Source: Aneurinibacillus danicus (lineage in GTDB: Bacteria; Bacillota; Bacilli; Aneurinibacillales; Aneurinibacillaceae). Taken from it: a DNA stretch of 64,000 nucleotides. The DNA lies in contig NZ_BJXX01000019.1 of NCBI RefSeq assembly GCF_007991215.1, forward strand, positions 1 to 64,000. The letters run 5' to 3'. Shown one piece after another: positions 62,950 to 64,000 of the stretch (the stretch's first letter is position 1; every line of letters begins with the position of its first letter). The notes below the pieces were generated by a model. It was not told the origin of the DNA and made no database searches. It saw only the letters and a list, made by a program, of their open reading frames with translations. The position numbers and the translations under genes were made by a program.

Positions 62950-64000
62950 ATGCTGGAACGTATCCGTTTAAAGCACCCCCCGGCAGTATTGATGCTTCTT
63001 TTTTCCCAGATGTTTATATGCAGTATGCTGGCCATGTATTTATCCGGTTTATCGAAAGATATAGGCGAAGAACGCTCAGTTCGGGTTCATGAAGATATTA
63101 ACGTAGCCGGCATATCGCTCGGAGGATTGAAGGAAGAGGAGGCGACAGAAAAGCTAAATCAACTCGTAGAAAAGTTGAACAAAACACCTTTAATATTAAC
63201 GTATGGGGGAAGAGACTATTACCTTAATAAACGGGACATAGAGATCAAATATGATATTCCAGGAACAATAAGGGAAGTAACAATCGTTTCTCAAGAGATG
63301 TCAGGTATTATGGGGATATGGAAGCGCTGGAACGGTACGCTTCCTTCTGCTGATTTGCCGCTGCAGGTTACATTCAATCGTGACCGTGCTGCGTCATTTA
63401 TTGAAGAACTTGGCCGTAACATTAATCAACCTACCAGAGGAGTGCTCGGTAAGGTAAATGGAAATCGTATTATTCTTCAGCCTGAACAGGAAAGAATTCA
63501 GATAGAGACCGATGGAACGCTGGATAGGCTACGAAAAGAGCTACAAACATTTCAGCATAATTACCGTACCAGCATCATGGTGAAAAAAGAGCCTTCTAAG
63601 CTTGGCGGGGAAGTAATACGGGAGATTGATACCTTATTTGCAGAACAAAAACAAATTGTAAATATATCAACACCGGATAAACTGACGAATCTAAAAAAAG
63701 CCATGCAATCGTTAAACGGTAGCGTTTTGCTTCCTGGAGAGAAGTTTTCATTTAACGCAAAAGCGGGCCCATTCTCTTTTGATAATGGCTATATACCGGT
63801 AAAGACAGGTTTTCGTGAACCGGATAATCCTGATGGACTGGCGGGAGGAGCCTCACAGTTAGCTTCTGCTTTATACGCAGCTGCGGTAAAGAGCGGACTT
63901 CCCGTGATTGAACGTCATGCTCATTTATATGTGGTAGATTATGCACCTCCGGGGTTGGATGCGTTCGTAGACGGAAAAGAAATGGATCTTCGGTTTGTAA
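62950..64000 (+). CDS. VanW-family protein, partial at window end
   Basis: The frame is open to the end of the window (350 codons seen). The N-terminal helix (~11-32, AVLMLLFSQMFICSMLAMYL) anchors it outside the membrane. A peptidoglycan-binding-4-like domain follows (VAGISLGGLKEEEATEKLN), then a VanW domain from about 255 (LLPGEKFSFNAKAGPF). The usual GGGVCQxS motif reads GGASQLAS (~298-304), so its Cys is lost. The ATG has GAGAGGGA upstream. VanW genes often accompany type IV pilus clusters in Gram-positives. The catalytic role is unknown. Confidence 0.85.
   Translation, partial: MLERIRLKHPPAVLMLLFSQMFICSMLAMYLSGLSKDIGEERSVRVHEDINVAGISLGGLKEEEATEKLNQLVEKLNKTPLILTYGGRDYYLNKRDIEIKYDIPGTIREVTIVSQEMSGIMGIWKRWNGTLPSADLPLQVTFNRDRAASFIEELGRNINQPTRGVLGKVNGNRIILQPEQERIQIETDGTLDRLRKELQTFQHNYRTSIMVKKEPSKLGGEVIREIDTLFAEQKQIVNISTPDKLTNLKKAMQSLNGSVLLPGEKFSFNAKAGPFSFDNGYIPVKTGFREPDNPDGLAGGASQLASALYAAAVKSGLPVIERHAHLYVVDYAPPGLDAFVDGKEMDLRFV

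Noticed and set aside
1-64000. CRISPR array, rRNA or tRNA genes
   Set aside because: I saw no regularly spaced direct repeats and no recognisable rRNA or cloverleaf sequences, though a short tRNA could be missed by eye.

Overview
The window looks like chromosome from an endospore-forming Bacillales bacterium. I would place it near Aneurinibacillus or Brevibacillus, but that placement is an inference from gene order and protein resemblance, not from a search. The backbone follows the Bacillus subtilis order gerM-rph-rdgB-ysnB-ysoA-tig-clpX-lonB-lonA-engB-hemAXCDBL-spoVID-ysxE-valS-folC. It carries inserted blocks that B. subtilis lacks at this site: a complete sigB operon, clpP between tig and clpX, a chemoreceptor plus ppx-ppk, a cbb3-type oxidase cluster with an ABC transporter, murC, and a block of pilin-like and secreted-protein genes.

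Region by region. (1) 0-4.5 kb is accessory DNA: a frameshifted TM2/TerB_N-type gene, a large serine recombinase, a pRiA4b ORF-3-like protein, and a 33-codon tail of a lost LuxR-type response regulator. (2) 4.6-10.3 kb holds a DnaQ-like exonuclease, then, on the minus strand, the full stressosome and sigma-B operon rsbR-S-T-U-V-W-sigB-rsbX. (3) 10.9-24.7 kb is the racE-gerM-rph-rdgB-phosphodiesterase-TPR block, then the protein quality-control block tig-clpP-clpX-lonB-lonA-engB. lonB has an excellent sigma-F promoter match. (4) 24.9-31.5 kb has a DMT transporter, a chemoreceptor and ppx-ppk. The ppx-ppk pair is preceded by Pho-box-like repeats. (5) 31.5-38 kb is the haem operon hemAXCDBL, whose promoter overlaps a good PerR-box match. 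(6) 38.3-43.3 kb has an ATP-grasp-like Cj0069-family gene, spoVID and two spore-coat pseudokinases. (7) 43.7-48.2 kb has a compact ccoN-ccoO-ccoP cluster, a tiny membrane ORF, and an FtsX-type permease with its ATPase. (8) 48.2-54.1 kb has a valine T-box, valS, folC and murC. (9) 54.2-64 kb has a 1411-residue secreted protein with a duplicated DUF5057-like module, three minus-strand genes with pilin-type N-termini, an unknown two-TM acidic protein, and the start of a VanW-family protein cut off by the window end.

Region 9 is the best candidate for an under-described system: minor pilins of a Gram-positive type IV pilus or pseudopilus next to a very large secreted protein that could be its tip or cargo. 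Two dispersed non-coding elements are also notable. One is a ~60-nt repeat upstream of tig and of lonB. The other is a long hairpin element found in opposite orientations upstream of spoVID and inside the valS leader. I saw no rRNA, tRNA, CRISPR array or intact insertion sequence.
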